Position numbers and translations under genes: made by a program | NCBI RefSeq assembly: GCF_963676275.1 | Contig: NZ_OY781091.1 | Span: 3,698,775-3,762,774, forward strand | Length of the DNA: 64,000 nucleotides | Direction of reading: 5' to 3' | DNA from: an uncultured Cohaesibacter sp. | GTDB lineage: Bacteria > Pseudomonadota > Alphaproteobacteria > Rhizobiales > Cohaesibacteraceae | The notes under the pieces: model-generated | What the model saw: only the letters and a program-made list of their open reading frames with translations | The model's database searches: none | Told to the model about the DNA's origin: nothing | Part shown: in pieces, positions 26,615 through 35,058 of the stretch | Numbering within the stretch: position 1 is the first letter of the stretch | Layout of the letters: the number at the start of each line of letters is the position of its first letter

Positions 26615-27952
26615 TCAATCCTCGATAAACTGGATGGCAGGAGCGACAAAGTCGCGCGGCAGCAGAGCCGACAGCATGGCAACGACCTGTTTGGCCGATT
26701 TGCTTGCTCCCCCACCGCTGGCCGGGCCGTTGGTATAGAGGGTTTCGACTTCGTTGCCGATTTTCACCGCTTCCTTCATCGTCTCGCAGCGGCCAGCAAC
26801 ACGAATGCGCACTTCGGTCGGGTCTGGCTGAGGAGCCAGAACGTCGCCATGAATGGCATTGATGCCAATCAGGTCAAAGCGCAATTCGCTGGTCTCGACC
26901 TTGGCGATCTGCAGCCGTTCCTTGACAATTTCAAGCGCCAGCTTGCCGCGAGCGACACAGCCCGGACCGGCATAGGACATTTCCCCTTCGCCGATATAGC
27001 CATCGACATAGCCAACCGAGGCCTTCAGAGTTGCCGGGCGCTCACGCCCCGTGACATTACCGACCTTGACCCGATCCTTGCCGATCTGCTCGAAGGTGAT
27101 GTTGGAGAAATCAGCCGTGACATCCGGTGTCAGATAATGGGCCGGATCGTGGACCTCATAGAGGATCTGCTCCTTGCATGTATCCACGGTGACCGAGCCA
27201 CCGGCTTCGGCGATCTTGGTAATGACCGCCTCGCCATTCTCGCTAACCTCGGCAATCGGGAAACCGAGACGGCCAAGCCCCTCGACATCCTTCTTGCCCG
27301 GCTCGGCATAATAGCCACCGGTGATCTGGCCTGCGCATTCCAGCAAGTGACCGACGGCCGTGCCCTTGCCCAGCTTGTCCCAGTCATCCAGCGCCCAGCC
27401 GAATTCCACGATCTGCGGCGCAAGGAACATCGACGGATCGGCAACGCGCCCCGTGATGACCACATCGGCACCGCCTGCCAGAGCCTTGACGATTGGCTCT
27501 GCCCCGACATAGGCATTGGCGGAGACGATGGTGTTGGACATGGAAGAAGCCGGTTCGCCGGTTTCCGTGATCTTGACGTTACTGCTCTTGAGGATTTCGA
27601 ACACATCGTCACCGGACACAGCGGCGATCTTCAGATCACCAAGGCCCAGCTGTGCGGCAATTTCGCTGGTTTTCTTTGCTGCCGACAGCGGGTTTGCTGC
27701 GCCCATATTGGTGACGATCTTGACGCCATTCTTCCTGCAGGCGGGGAGAACCGCCTGCATTCTTTCGCTCAGAAGTGGATCATAGCCTTTTTCCGGATCA
27801 TTCAATTTTGCTCTTTGCGCAATCGCGATGGTCCGTTCGGCAAGACATTCGAACACGAGATAATCGATGTCTCCCTTTTCAGCCAGTTCCACGGCAGGTT
27901 CAATGCGGTCTCCGGAGTAACCGGCACCGGATCCAATACGAATGGTCTTCAT
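26615..27952 (-). CDS. AtuA-family protein (DUF1446, acyclic terpene utilisation)
   Basis: This 445-residue cytoplasmic protein belongs to the AtuA/DUF1446 family, named for citronellol and geraniol use in Pseudomonas but found in several carboxylic-acid operons; its reaction is unknown. Visible are the start RIGSGAGYSGDRIEPAVELA, the middle GGADVVITGRVADPSMF (about 168-184) and TAVGHLLECAGQITGGYY (about 205-222), and a late GPGCVARGKLALEIVKERL. Unlike the fused Pseudomonas form, its C-terminal domain is encoded by the adjacent small gene. It follows the CitMHS transporter gene by 46 bases. Confidence 0.87.
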   Translation of the reverse strand: MKTIRIGSGAGYSGDRIEPAVELAEKGDIDYLVFECLAERTIAIAQRAKLNDPEKGYDPLLSERMQAVLPACRKNGVKIVTNMGAANPLSAAKKTSEIAAQLGLGDLKIAAVSGDDVFEILKSSNVKITETGEPASSMSNTIVSANAYVGAEPIVKALAGGADVVITGRVADPSMFLAPQIVEFGWALDDWDKLGKGTAVGHLLECAGQITGGYYAEPGKKDVEGLGRLGFPIAEVSENGEAVITKIAEAGGSVTVDTCKEQILYEVHDPAHYLTPDVTADFSNITFEQIGKDRVKVGNVTGRERPATLKASVGYVDGYIGEGEMSYAGPGCVARGKLALEIVKERLQIAKVETSELRFDLIGINAIHGDVLAPQPDPTEVRIRVAGRCETMKEAVKIGNEVETLYTNGPASGGGASKSAKQVVAMLSALLPRDFVAPAIQFIED

Positions 27953-27998
27953 ATCGAATGCTCCTTCTTGTTATTATTCTAGCTACGACTGGTTTTGA

Positions 27999-29309
27999 TC
28001 AGATCGGGAAGATTCCGAAGACCACGGCGGCAATCGTCATGATGACGGAGATTGCGAAAACCAGTGGAATTGTAAATCTCTGATGCTCACCAAGCGGCAC
28101 ACCGGTCAGACCGATCAGCAGGAATGTTGATGCAGTCAGCGGGCTGACAGGGAAACCGGTGGTCATCTGGCCAAGAATGGAAGCCTGGCCAATTGCGATC
28201 GGGTTGCCGCCAAATGTCTCATAGACATGGGCAATAACCGGCATCACACCGAAATAGTAGGAATCCGGGTCAAACAGCAGACTGAACGGCATGGACAGAA
28301 TGCCGACCATGGCAGGCATATGGGTGGCAAAATCGGCAGGGACAAAGTTCGCGGCCGTCTCAGCCATCGCCTTGAGCATGCCCGATTCACGCATGATGCC
28401 GGTAAATGCACCTGCGGCAAACAGGATGGAAGCCATCATCAATGCTGCCTTTGCATGGGCATCAATGCGCTTTTTCTGCGAATCCGGGTTTGGATAGTTC
28501 AGCAGAAGGGCAAAAACGGTACCCAGCATGAAGGAAACCGCAGCCGGAATGAGACCGGAGATCATTGCGCCCAGAACGGCAATGGTCAGCAGGATGTTCA
28601 GCCAGAACAGCTTCGGACGGCGCAGTTCCTTTTCTTCATCGCTCAGTTCGCGAACATGCACTTCGGTATGATCTACGTCAGACAGTTCGCCAGACACACC
28701 AAGACGCTTTTCTTCGCGCAGTCCGAGGAAATAGGCCAGCGCCAGAACGGAAACCAGACCAACAATCCAGACACCGATCATCGGATTGAAAACATCGGTC
28801 ACAGGAACGTTGAGGCTTGCCGCAGCGCGCAAGGTCGGACCACCCCAGGGCAGCATATTGGCCGTACCGGCAGCCATCGCAGCAATTGCGGCCAGCACGA
28901 CACGGCGCATCTTGAGGCGATCATAAAGCGGTAACATTGCCGGTATCGTGACAAGGAAGGTCACGGCGCCAGAGCCATCCAGATGAACGATCAGCGCCAG
29001 AATGGCCGTACCCAGCGTGATGCGGGATGGCTTCATGCCGACCGTTTTCAGAACGCGATCAATGATGGGGTCCATCATCCCGGCATCGGAAAGGATTCCG
29101 AAGAAGACAATGGCGAATACGAACATGGATGCAACGGGGGCAATTTTCTTGATACCCGCGACCATGAAACCGGCGCTCTCAAGCCCGAAACCACCGATCA
29201 ATGCGGCGGCAAGCGGAACCAGAATAAGGGCAACCAATGGCGATAATTTGTTTGTCATGATGGTTACGAGCAGTACAAGTATCGTAACCAGTCCCAATAG
29301 TGCTAGCAT
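27999..29309 (-). CDS. CitMHS-family citrate/carboxylate:cation symporter
   Basis: This is a 436-residue inner-membrane symporter of the CitMHS family, whose known members take up metal-citrate complexes with protons. About twelve membrane helices are visible. Family signatures include MPAMLPLYDRLKM near 122, AAGTANMLPWGGPTLRAA near 145-162 and FDPDSYYFGVMPVIAHVYE near 345-363. It is the first gene of the operon and faces a LysR gene across 382 bases. The AtuA and CoA-transferase genes that follow suggest its substrate may be a branched or oxo-carboxylate rather than citrate; that is inference. Confidence 0.9.
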   Translation of the reverse strand: MLALLGLVTILVLLVTIMTNKLSPLVALILVPLAAALIGGFGLESAGFMVAGIKKIAPVASMFVFAIVFFGILSDAGMMDPIIDRVLKTVGMKPSRITLGTAILALIVHLDGSGAVTFLVTIPAMLPLYDRLKMRRVVLAAIAAMAAGTANMLPWGGPTLRAAASLNVPVTDVFNPMIGVWIVGLVSVLALAYFLGLREEKRLGVSGELSDVDHTEVHVRELSDEEKELRRPKLFWLNILLTIAVLGAMISGLIPAAVSFMLGTVFALLLNYPNPDSQKKRIDAHAKAALMMASILFAAGAFTGIMRESGMLKAMAETAANFVPADFATHMPAMVGILSMPFSLLFDPDSYYFGVMPVIAHVYETFGGNPIAIGQASILGQMTTGFPVSPLTASTFLLIGLTGVPLGEHQRFTIPLVFAISVIMTIAAVVFGIFPI

Positions 29310-29691
29310 TTCATCCCTCAGCTTTTCTCGTCATCCGATATGCTTTGCGCATTCTCTGGTATGACTTAGTAATTCTGAAACAGCTACCACAGTATAAGGA
29401 GTTTCACGTACAATAAAACTTTATACTATAAAGCTTTATACTGACCTCCCAATCTGCAGGCGCGCCTTTTATTTTTGCGCGCAACAATAATTCTAAGAGA
29501 TTTCTTTAAATAAAAAAATTGAAATTATGTGATAGCACTGATAATGAATGATTATAACATAATGGCGAGAAAGCTTGATTCTGCTGCTTTTTATTTCGAC
29601 CTAGTCTTTTGGGTGAGTCTTTACCCTGAAATCGCAAGACAGGCCGAAGTGGCAATTCACAAGCTGAGTCGCAACCAGCAGAGGAGACGAG
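29310..29691. other. Divergent regulatory region between CitMHS operon and LysR gene
   Basis: This 382-base AT-rich gap has no supported gene. It should contain the promoters of both sides; the candidate LysR operator lies at 29419-29441. Confidence 0.55.
29419..29441. promoter_or_regulatory. Candidate LysR-type operator with overlapping palindromes
   Basis: CTTTATACTATAAAG (29419-29433) is an inverted repeat with a three-base centre, and TATAAAGCTTTATA (29427-29440) is a perfect 14-bp palindrome overlapping it. CTTTATAC also occurs as a direct repeat spaced 15 bases (29419, 29434). Two adjacent half-site pairs fit LysR tetramer binding. Confidence 0.5.
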
Positions 29692-30633
29692 ATGCAACCC
29701 AGTTTCCGCCAGATACGCGCCTTTCTTTCTGTCGCATCCCATTTGAAATTCACCCGTGCGGCGGAGGAACTGAACATCTCCCAGCCTGCCCTTACCGTCC
29801 AGATCAACCAGCTGGAGGAAGCCCTCTCCATCAAGCTGTTCAACAGGAACCGGCGGCAGGTATCTCTCACCGCAGCCGGTCACGATCTGCTCCCCCTGTT
29901 CGAGCGGATTGCCGCCGACATGGACGAGGTTATGACTGCCAGCAGTGACATCTATCAGGCCCGGCGCGGCGTTGTTCGCATATCGGCGCTGCCCTCTGTC
30001 ACCTCGCGCATCGTCCCCAGAGCCATGGCCAGTTTTCGCCAGACCCACCCCAACATTCAGGTTCGCATCCGCGATGTGGTTGCCGAGACGGTCGTGGAAA
30101 TGGTCAAGAATGAGGATGTCGATTTCGGCATTGGCGCACGCCTGACGCCAGATCGGGAAATCAAGGTGGAGAATTTCATAACCGACCATGTTTGCGCCTT
30201 CTATCAGAGCGGCCACCCGCTCGAAGACGCCAAACCGATTCTGAAGCTGAATGATTGCACCGCCTTTCCGCTGGTGCTCACAGGCAAAAACAGCTCCATT
30301 CGCGTCCTGTTTGAACGCGCCATGGCCAGAGAAGGCACGGAGGTGGAGATCGCTGCCGAAGCCAACTATATGTCGACAGCGCTCGGCATGGTGCGCGCAG
30401 GCCTCGGGGTTGCCATTCTGCCAATGTCGGCAATTGATGCAGGCAGTGTTCTGGGGCTGGCCTACAAGCAGATCGACGCTCCATGGCTGCATCGCCGGAT
30501 CGGCATCATCCGCAAGGCCAGCCGCAGCGACTCTCCTGTCGCCGAACATTTTATCCGGGCCCTGCATGCCGCCGTCGAGAGCATGCCCAACAGCCCCTTC
30601 AAGAGCATCAAGAAGACGGATCTGGCCAAATAG
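29692..30633 (+). CDS. LysR-family transcriptional regulator
   Basis: This 313-residue regulator has a classic LysR N-terminal helix-turn-helix (MQPSFRQIRAFLSVASHLKF, then AAEELNISQPALTVQINQLE, residues 1-45) and a periplasmic-binding-like effector domain (about 90-300). Its position, divergent from the CitMHS-AtuA-CoA transferase operon, makes it the likely activator of that operon, responding to the imported acid or a breakdown product. Palindromic candidates lie in the shared spacer. A ribosome site (AGGAGACGAG) precedes the ATG. Confidence 0.92.
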   Translation: MQPSFRQIRAFLSVASHLKFTRAAEELNISQPALTVQINQLEEALSIKLFNRNRRQVSLTAAGHDLLPLFERIAADMDEVMTASSDIYQARRGVVRISALPSVTSRIVPRAMASFRQTHPNIQVRIRDVVAETVVEMVKNEDVDFGIGARLTPDREIKVENFITDHVCAFYQSGHPLEDAKPILKLNDCTAFPLVLTGKNSSIRVLFERAMAREGTEVEIAAEANYMSTALGMVRAGLGVAILPMSAIDAGSVLGLAYKQIDAPWLHRRIGIIRKASRSDSPVAEHFIRALHAAVESMPNSPFKSIKKTDLAK

Positions 30634-30651
30634 GACAGGCTGGGGCGCACA

Positions 30652-30676
30652 GAAAGGGTCAGGGTCAGGGTCAGCC
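30652..30676 (+). repeat. Short tandem GGGTCA repeat
   Basis: Four consecutive near-identical hexamers of AGGGTC type lie just after the LysR gene. This simple repeat lies between a plus-strand and a minus-strand gene and could vary in length; no function is evident. Confidence 0.5.
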
Positions 30677-30791
30677 TCATCCTCTCAGAGGAGAGGAAGC
30701 TGCAGAAGGCCAGTCAGAATAAGACCAGCCAGAATAGGGCCAAGACTGGAGAAAAAATCCTCCCGCCCCTTGCGTGCACTCAAACATGCGC

Positions 30792-31361
30792 TCAATGCTG
30801 GTCTTTGGCTTGCAGCTTCACCCAATCGGCAAAGGCCGAGGCGAATTTGGAGAGGAATTCCCGGGTGCCATCCTTGGTAATCTGACCATTCTCATCAAAC
30901 AGATCGCCAAAGGATCCGATATAAGCCTCAGGCTGCTGCATGGCAGGCATATCAAGGAAGGTCAGAGACTGACGCAAATGATGGTTGGCACCAAATCCGC
31001 CAATACCACCAAGTGAACCGGACACGATTCCGGCAGCCTTGCCAGACCAGATGCTCTGTCCTGCCGGACGGGAGCCCACATCGAGCGCATTTTTCAGGGA
31101 AGCAGGCACGGAGCGGTTATATTCCGGCGTCACAAACAGCACACCATCGGCAGGTGCCATCGATGCCCGGAAGGCCTTCCAGCTTTGCGGCGCATCATCG
31201 CCATCCAGATCCGGATTATAAAAGGGCAACTCACCCACATCCACAAAGCGCAGGCTGAGATTTGCCGGTGCCAGTGACACAATCGCATTGGCCAGCTTGC
31301 GACTGATGGAGTCTTTTCGCAGACTGCCGACAATGACGGCGATATCAAATTTGTCTTTCAC
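30792..31361 (-). CDS. NADPH-dependent FMN reductase family protein
   Basis: This 189-residue flavodoxin-fold reductase is of the SsuE/ChrR (azoreductase or chromate-reductase-like) family. It shows the FMN phosphate loop VIVGSLRKDSISRKLAN (about 8-24), TPEYNRSVPASLKNALD (about 79-95) and GSLGGIGG (about 114-121). Such enzymes reduce quinones, chromate or free flavin with NAD(P)H in the cytoplasm. The start is a GTG at 31361, with AGGAG placed 7 bases upstream. It stands alone, convergent with the LysR gene. Confidence 0.87.
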   Translation of the reverse strand: MKDKFDIAVIVGSLRKDSISRKLANAIVSLAPANLSLRFVDVGELPFYNPDLDGDDAPQSWKAFRASMAPADGVLFVTPEYNRSVPASLKNALDVGSRPAGQSIWSGKAAGIVSGSLGGIGGFGANHHLRQSLTFLDMPAMQQPEAYIGSFGDLFDENGQITKDGTREFLSKFASAFADWVKLQAKDQH

Positions 31362-31696
31362 TTTTATCTCCTGAAATGATGCAATCAAGAAGCAAGCGCC
31401 CCAGATCAATCCTCATGCCACACAGATCATCAGACAAGTGAGGGAGCGCGCTGCTGTTGTTATTCTCTCTATTCTTGATTTGGTGTTGCCCGCCCCAAGT
31501 TTCAAAGAAACACAGGCTTCAAAAGCAGCATCACGCGAATGAAAATTTTTCATCCATTCAGGACAGCCAGCAAGGCGACGAGATAGAAGCGCAAATCGGG
31601 CCATGAGGCCGGACTGTCGCTAATGCTCGGAGCGCTTGCCGGCGATAAGATAGCGCAACAAGGCGCGCAGAAAATGCAGAAAAACCTGCACAGCCA
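31362..31696 (-). other. Intergenic region with a possible decayed small gene
   Basis: This 335-base gap between a TetR gene and the FMN reductase gene has no solid gene. A 25-codon minus-strand frame starts at a TGATG overlap with the TetR stop (31697) and ends at 31620. After a one-base shift the frame continues with a hydrophobic stretch to 31550, so a frameshifted small membrane protein is possible but unproven. Confidence 0.35.
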
Positions 31697-32299
31697 TCAG
31701 CAAGCCCCACCATAGGCCTTCATGAAGGCATCCACGGCACTGTCGACGGCCACATCAAAATCGAGATGCGGCGGACAGCGATACATAATCGGCTCGGCGA
31801 TGCCGCATTCCAGCAGGCCCTTCAGATGCAGGCTGATGATTTTCGCCGAAGGCCCGCAAAGCAGCCCCTGGGCCATTTTGGCAGCAAAAAAGGCCTCCAC
31901 TTCCCCCCAGCCCCTGACCTGACCATTGCGGTACAGCTCCTGCGACAGCTTGCCTTCGAACTCCTCAGACACTGCGCTGCGAAAGAGCGCCAGAGCGTCC
32001 TGATCGGTTATAAAATCGAGATAGGCGCGTCCGAATCGCCGTAACAATATGTCCAGATCTTCGTCTTCCCCCTCTTCCATAATCTGGAACAATTCGTTGC
32101 CGCGATCATCAAGAGACTGCATCAGAACAGCGGCAAACAGCTCCTCCTTCGAACTAAAGTAACCATAAAGTGTGGCTTTTGAGCCTCCCAATTCGGCCGA
32201 AATAGCCGACATACTGGCACCGTGATAGCCGCTTTGTCCAAAGACTTTGGCGGCAACCTGCAGAATTTCGAGCCTCTTCTCGTCTGTCTTCACGCGCAT
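31697..32299 (-). CDS. TetR-family repressor, likely controls the adjacent efflux operon
   Basis: This 200-residue repressor has a TetR helix-turn-helix at the N-terminus (ILQVAAKVFGQSGYHGASMS, then AELGGSKATLYGYFSSKEEL, residues 11-54) and an all-helical ligand domain with a TetR C-terminal type found near multidrug pumps. The ATG at 32299 has a near-perfect AGGAGGT site; the frame extends to 32446 but the family start and ribosome site favour 32299. It is divergent from the EmrAB-type efflux genes and very likely represses them and itself. Confidence 0.92.
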   Translation of the reverse strand: MRVKTDEKRLEILQVAAKVFGQSGYHGASMSAISAELGGSKATLYGYFSSKEELFAAVLMQSLDDRGNELFQIMEEGEDEDLDILLRRFGRAYLDFITDQDALALFRSAVSEEFEGKLSQELYRNGQVRGWGEVEAFFAAKMAQGLLCGPSAKIISLHLKGLLECGIAEPIMYRCPPHLDFDVAVDSAVDAFMKAYGGAC

Positions 32300-32327
32300 G
32301 CGACACCTCCTATAAGTGAACACCAGA

Positions 32328-32382
32328 GTACAGTTTTGACTTGACGAGCGCAAGAGAAGAATATAACAAAAACGAACTGTAC
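32328..32382. promoter_or_regulatory. Inverted GTACAGTT/AACTGTAC operator half-sites between TetR and efflux genes
   Basis: GTACAGTT (32328-32335) and its exact reverse complement AACTGTAC (32375-32382) flank a 39-base segment that contains a TTGACG and TATAAC pair with 15-base spacing. The arrangement fits a TetR-type operator pair over the divergent promoters. Confidence 0.45.
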
Positions 32383-32404
32383 GGTTTACCGACACACCCG
32401 ATTT

Positions 32405-33864
32405 ATGGATCTCCCAACCATGCCGCTCATCAATCTGAAACAACATCGCACCGCGCCTGTGGCCCTTGGCATCCTATGCCTTCTGGCCGGCTGCGCCATC
32501 CCTCCCAAAGACACTCCGCTTGCCGAGATGAAGTCGGTAAACAGCTATCAGACCGGTAAGTCATTGCTCGCCAAAGCCGCCCAATGGCCCTCTGATCACT
32601 GGTGGGAGACCTACAAGGACAAGCAGCTCAATCAGCTCATGAATGAGGGCCTTGCCGAAGCCAATGACATCCGTCTGGCTGAGGCACGCCTGAAGCTGGC
32701 GCAGTCAGCCACCTCCATGTCCAAGGCCAGCCTGCTGCCCACGCTCGGAGCCAGAGCTTCGGTGGATCAGGAACGGCAGAGTTATCATTATCTGATCAAT
32801 GAATCCTTCGTGCGCAAGGCTGGAATGACGGTGGCCTCGCAGCCCTTAATTTCAACTGGGAAATAGATTTCTGGGGCAAGAATCGCGCCGCTCTGGCAGC
32901 CGCGCAAGGCGAACAGAAAGCAGCTGAGGCAGAAGCCGCGGCAGCGCGTCTGGCGGTTTCCTCCGGCATTGCCCAGGCCTACGCCCAGCTGGCTGCACTT
33001 TATGCCAGCCGCGACGCAGCCTCCTCGGCCCTGCGCGTGCGCAATGACAGCCTCAAGCTGATGCAGTCGCGCTTCAACCAGCAGCTGGAAAATGAAAGCG
33101 CGCTGGAACGGGCCAAATCCAACCAGCAGAGCACGATTGCCCGCCTTGCTGCCATTGATGAAGACATCGCACTGGCCAAAAACCAGATGGCAGCCCTTTT
33201 GGGCAAAGGCCCTGATCGCGGCTTGTCGATCAATCGCCCGCGCGTCAGTGGTGGCCACTATTATGGCCTGCCCAAGCAATTGCCGCTCGACCTGCTGGGA
33301 CGTCGCCCCGATATCGTTGCCGCCCGCTTGCGGGCTGAAGCCGCGGTCGAGCGCGTGGATGAAGCGAAGGCCTCCTTCTATCCTAATGTCAATCTGACGG
33401 CGATGATCGGACGACAGGCGCTTGGGCTGGATATGTTCCATGACACGGATTCCACGCTTGGTTCCATCGGCCCGGCAGTGACCCTGCCCATTCTTGATGG
33501 CGGCCGCCTGCGGGCTGGATACCGCAGCTCCAGAGCCAGTCAGGAAATGGCTGTCGCAAGCTATGACCAGACCCTCGTCAGGGCACTCAAGGATGTGGCC
33601 GACGCGATGGTCAGCAAACGCCAGCTCTCGGTTCGTTTGAACGCAACCAGCAACGCCGTGAAAGCGGCACAGAATGCCTATGACATTGTCAAGAACCGCT
33701 ATGAAGGCGGCCTTGCAACCTATCTTGAAGTCCTAGCCGCCGAGGATGCCATGATTGGCGCCCGAGGTGAGGCGGCTGCTCTGAGAGCGCGAAGCTTCGC
33801 GCTCGATGTACAGTTGGTCCGTGCTCTTGGTGGAGGCTTTCGCGAAATGGAGAAAACCAAGTGA
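32405..33864 (+). pseudogene. Outer-membrane efflux lipoprotein (NodT/TolC family), frameshifted
   Basis: This is the outer-membrane channel of an RND/MFS-type tripartite pump, carried in two frames. The first part (32405-32866) has a lipoprotein signal (LLAGC) and the NodT start with PSDHWWETYKDKQLN. The second frame is open from 32821 to 33864 and covers the rest, with LNFNWEIDFWGKNR, LGRRPDIVAARLRAEAAVE and the C-terminal AYDIVKNRYEGGLATYLEVL. The junction is at about 32815-32822: restoring one G in AAGG/CTGG would join both parts as RKGWNDGG in frame. It is either a real 1-nt deletion or an assembly error. The flanking pump genes are intact. Confidence 0.85.
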
Positions 33865-35036
33865 ACGATATGAGTAAAGTTTCAGCCGACAGCAAGTCTG
33901 CGAGCAACGTCGAGAAGATTTTCGATGAACAGACGGGTCTGCCCAAGAAGAAGAGCAAGCGCGGACCGTTGTTCCTTGGCCTGCTCGTGGCAGTCGCCGC
34001 CGTCTCCGGCGCCTATTATGCCTATGACACACTCTATGCCTCCAAGCATGTGGTCACGGACAATGCCTATGTCGGCGCCGACATTGCTGGCATCACCCCG
34101 CTGATTGCCGCCCCGGTCAAGGAAGTACGCGTCAGCGACACCGAACATGTTGCAAAGGGTGACATTCTGGTGATTCTGGATGACACCGATGCAAGCCTGC
34201 AACTCAAGCAGGCCGAAGCCGGCTATCAGCAGGCTATACGCTCTGTGCAGGCACTCAATGCGACCGACAAGACCCTGCTGGCGCAAATCGCAGGCCGCAA
34301 AGCCGATCAGCAGCGCGTCGAGGCCCAATATACGATGGCTCAGGCCAATTTCGCCAAGGCCAAGATCGACCTCGAACGTCGCCAGACGCTGGTTGAAAAT
34401 GGTTCGGTCTCCGGCGATGAGCTGACCATGGCCGAAACCGCCTTCAAGAATGCCGAGGCCAATCTGGGTGCGGCAGAAGCAGCCCTCACCGCCGCCAAGG
34501 CAGGTCTGGAAGCGGCCCAAGGTCAACAGCAGGCAAACGCAGCCATGATCGAGGGAGTCTCTGTCGAGAACAACCCTCAAGTGTTGGTCGCCAAGGCCCA
34601 GCGTGATCAGGCACAGGTCAATCTTGACCGTACCATCATCCGCGCGCCCGTTGACGGGGTGGTCTCCATGCGCCGCGTTCAGGTTGGCGAACGGGTCCAG
34701 CCCGGCATGCGCCTGATGGTCGTCGTTCCCCTCAACGAGGTCTATGTCGATGCCAACTTCAAGGAAGTCCAGCTTGAGAAAGTCAAACCCGGACAGCCTG
34801 TGACCCTGCATTCCGACCTCTATGGCAGCGATGTCGAATTCAACGGCACGGTCGTTGGCTTCTCCGGCGGTACGGGCGCAGCCTTCTCGGCAGTCCCGGC
34901 CCAAAACGCCACCGGCAACTGGATCAAGGTGGTCCAGCGCCTGCCGGTCCGCGTTGCACTCGATCCTGAACAGCTGAAAGACCATCCGCTGGAAGTGGGC
35001 CTGTCCATGGAAGCCGACATTCATGTCGCCGAATAG
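33861..35036 (+). CDS. HlyD/EmrA-family membrane fusion protein
   Basis: This 391-residue periplasmic adaptor links the inner-membrane pump to the outer-membrane channel. It has a cytoplasmic N-terminus of about 34 residues, one membrane helix (about 35-56), a lipoyl-like domain (VTDNAYVGADIAGITPLIAA), a long coiled coil (about 105-235, Ala/Gln-rich), and the return segment TIIRAPVDGVVSMRRVQVGE. This is the EmrA pattern. The GTG at 33861 overlaps the stop of the upstream gene; an in-frame ATG at 33870 is the alternative. emrB-type gene follows by 22 bases. Confidence 0.93.
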   Translation: MNDMSKVSADSKSASNVEKIFDEQTGLPKKKSKRGPLFLGLLVAVAAVSGAYYAYDTLYASKHVVTDNAYVGADIAGITPLIAAPVKEVRVSDTEHVAKGDILVILDDTDASLQLKQAEAGYQQAIRSVQALNATDKTLLAQIAGRKADQQRVEAQYTMAQANFAKAKIDLERRQTLVENGSVSGDELTMAETAFKNAEANLGAAEAALTAAKAGLEAAQGQQQANAAMIEGVSVENNPQVLVAKAQRDQAQVNLDRTIIRAPVDGVVSMRRVQVGERVQPGMRLMVVVPLNEVYVDANFKEVQLEKVKPGQPVTLHSDLYGSDVEFNGTVVGFSGGTGAAFSAVPAQNATGNWIKVVQRLPVRVALDPEQLKDHPLEVGLSMEADIHVAE

Positions 35037-35058
35037 ACGGACATAAAGGACAGCAAAA

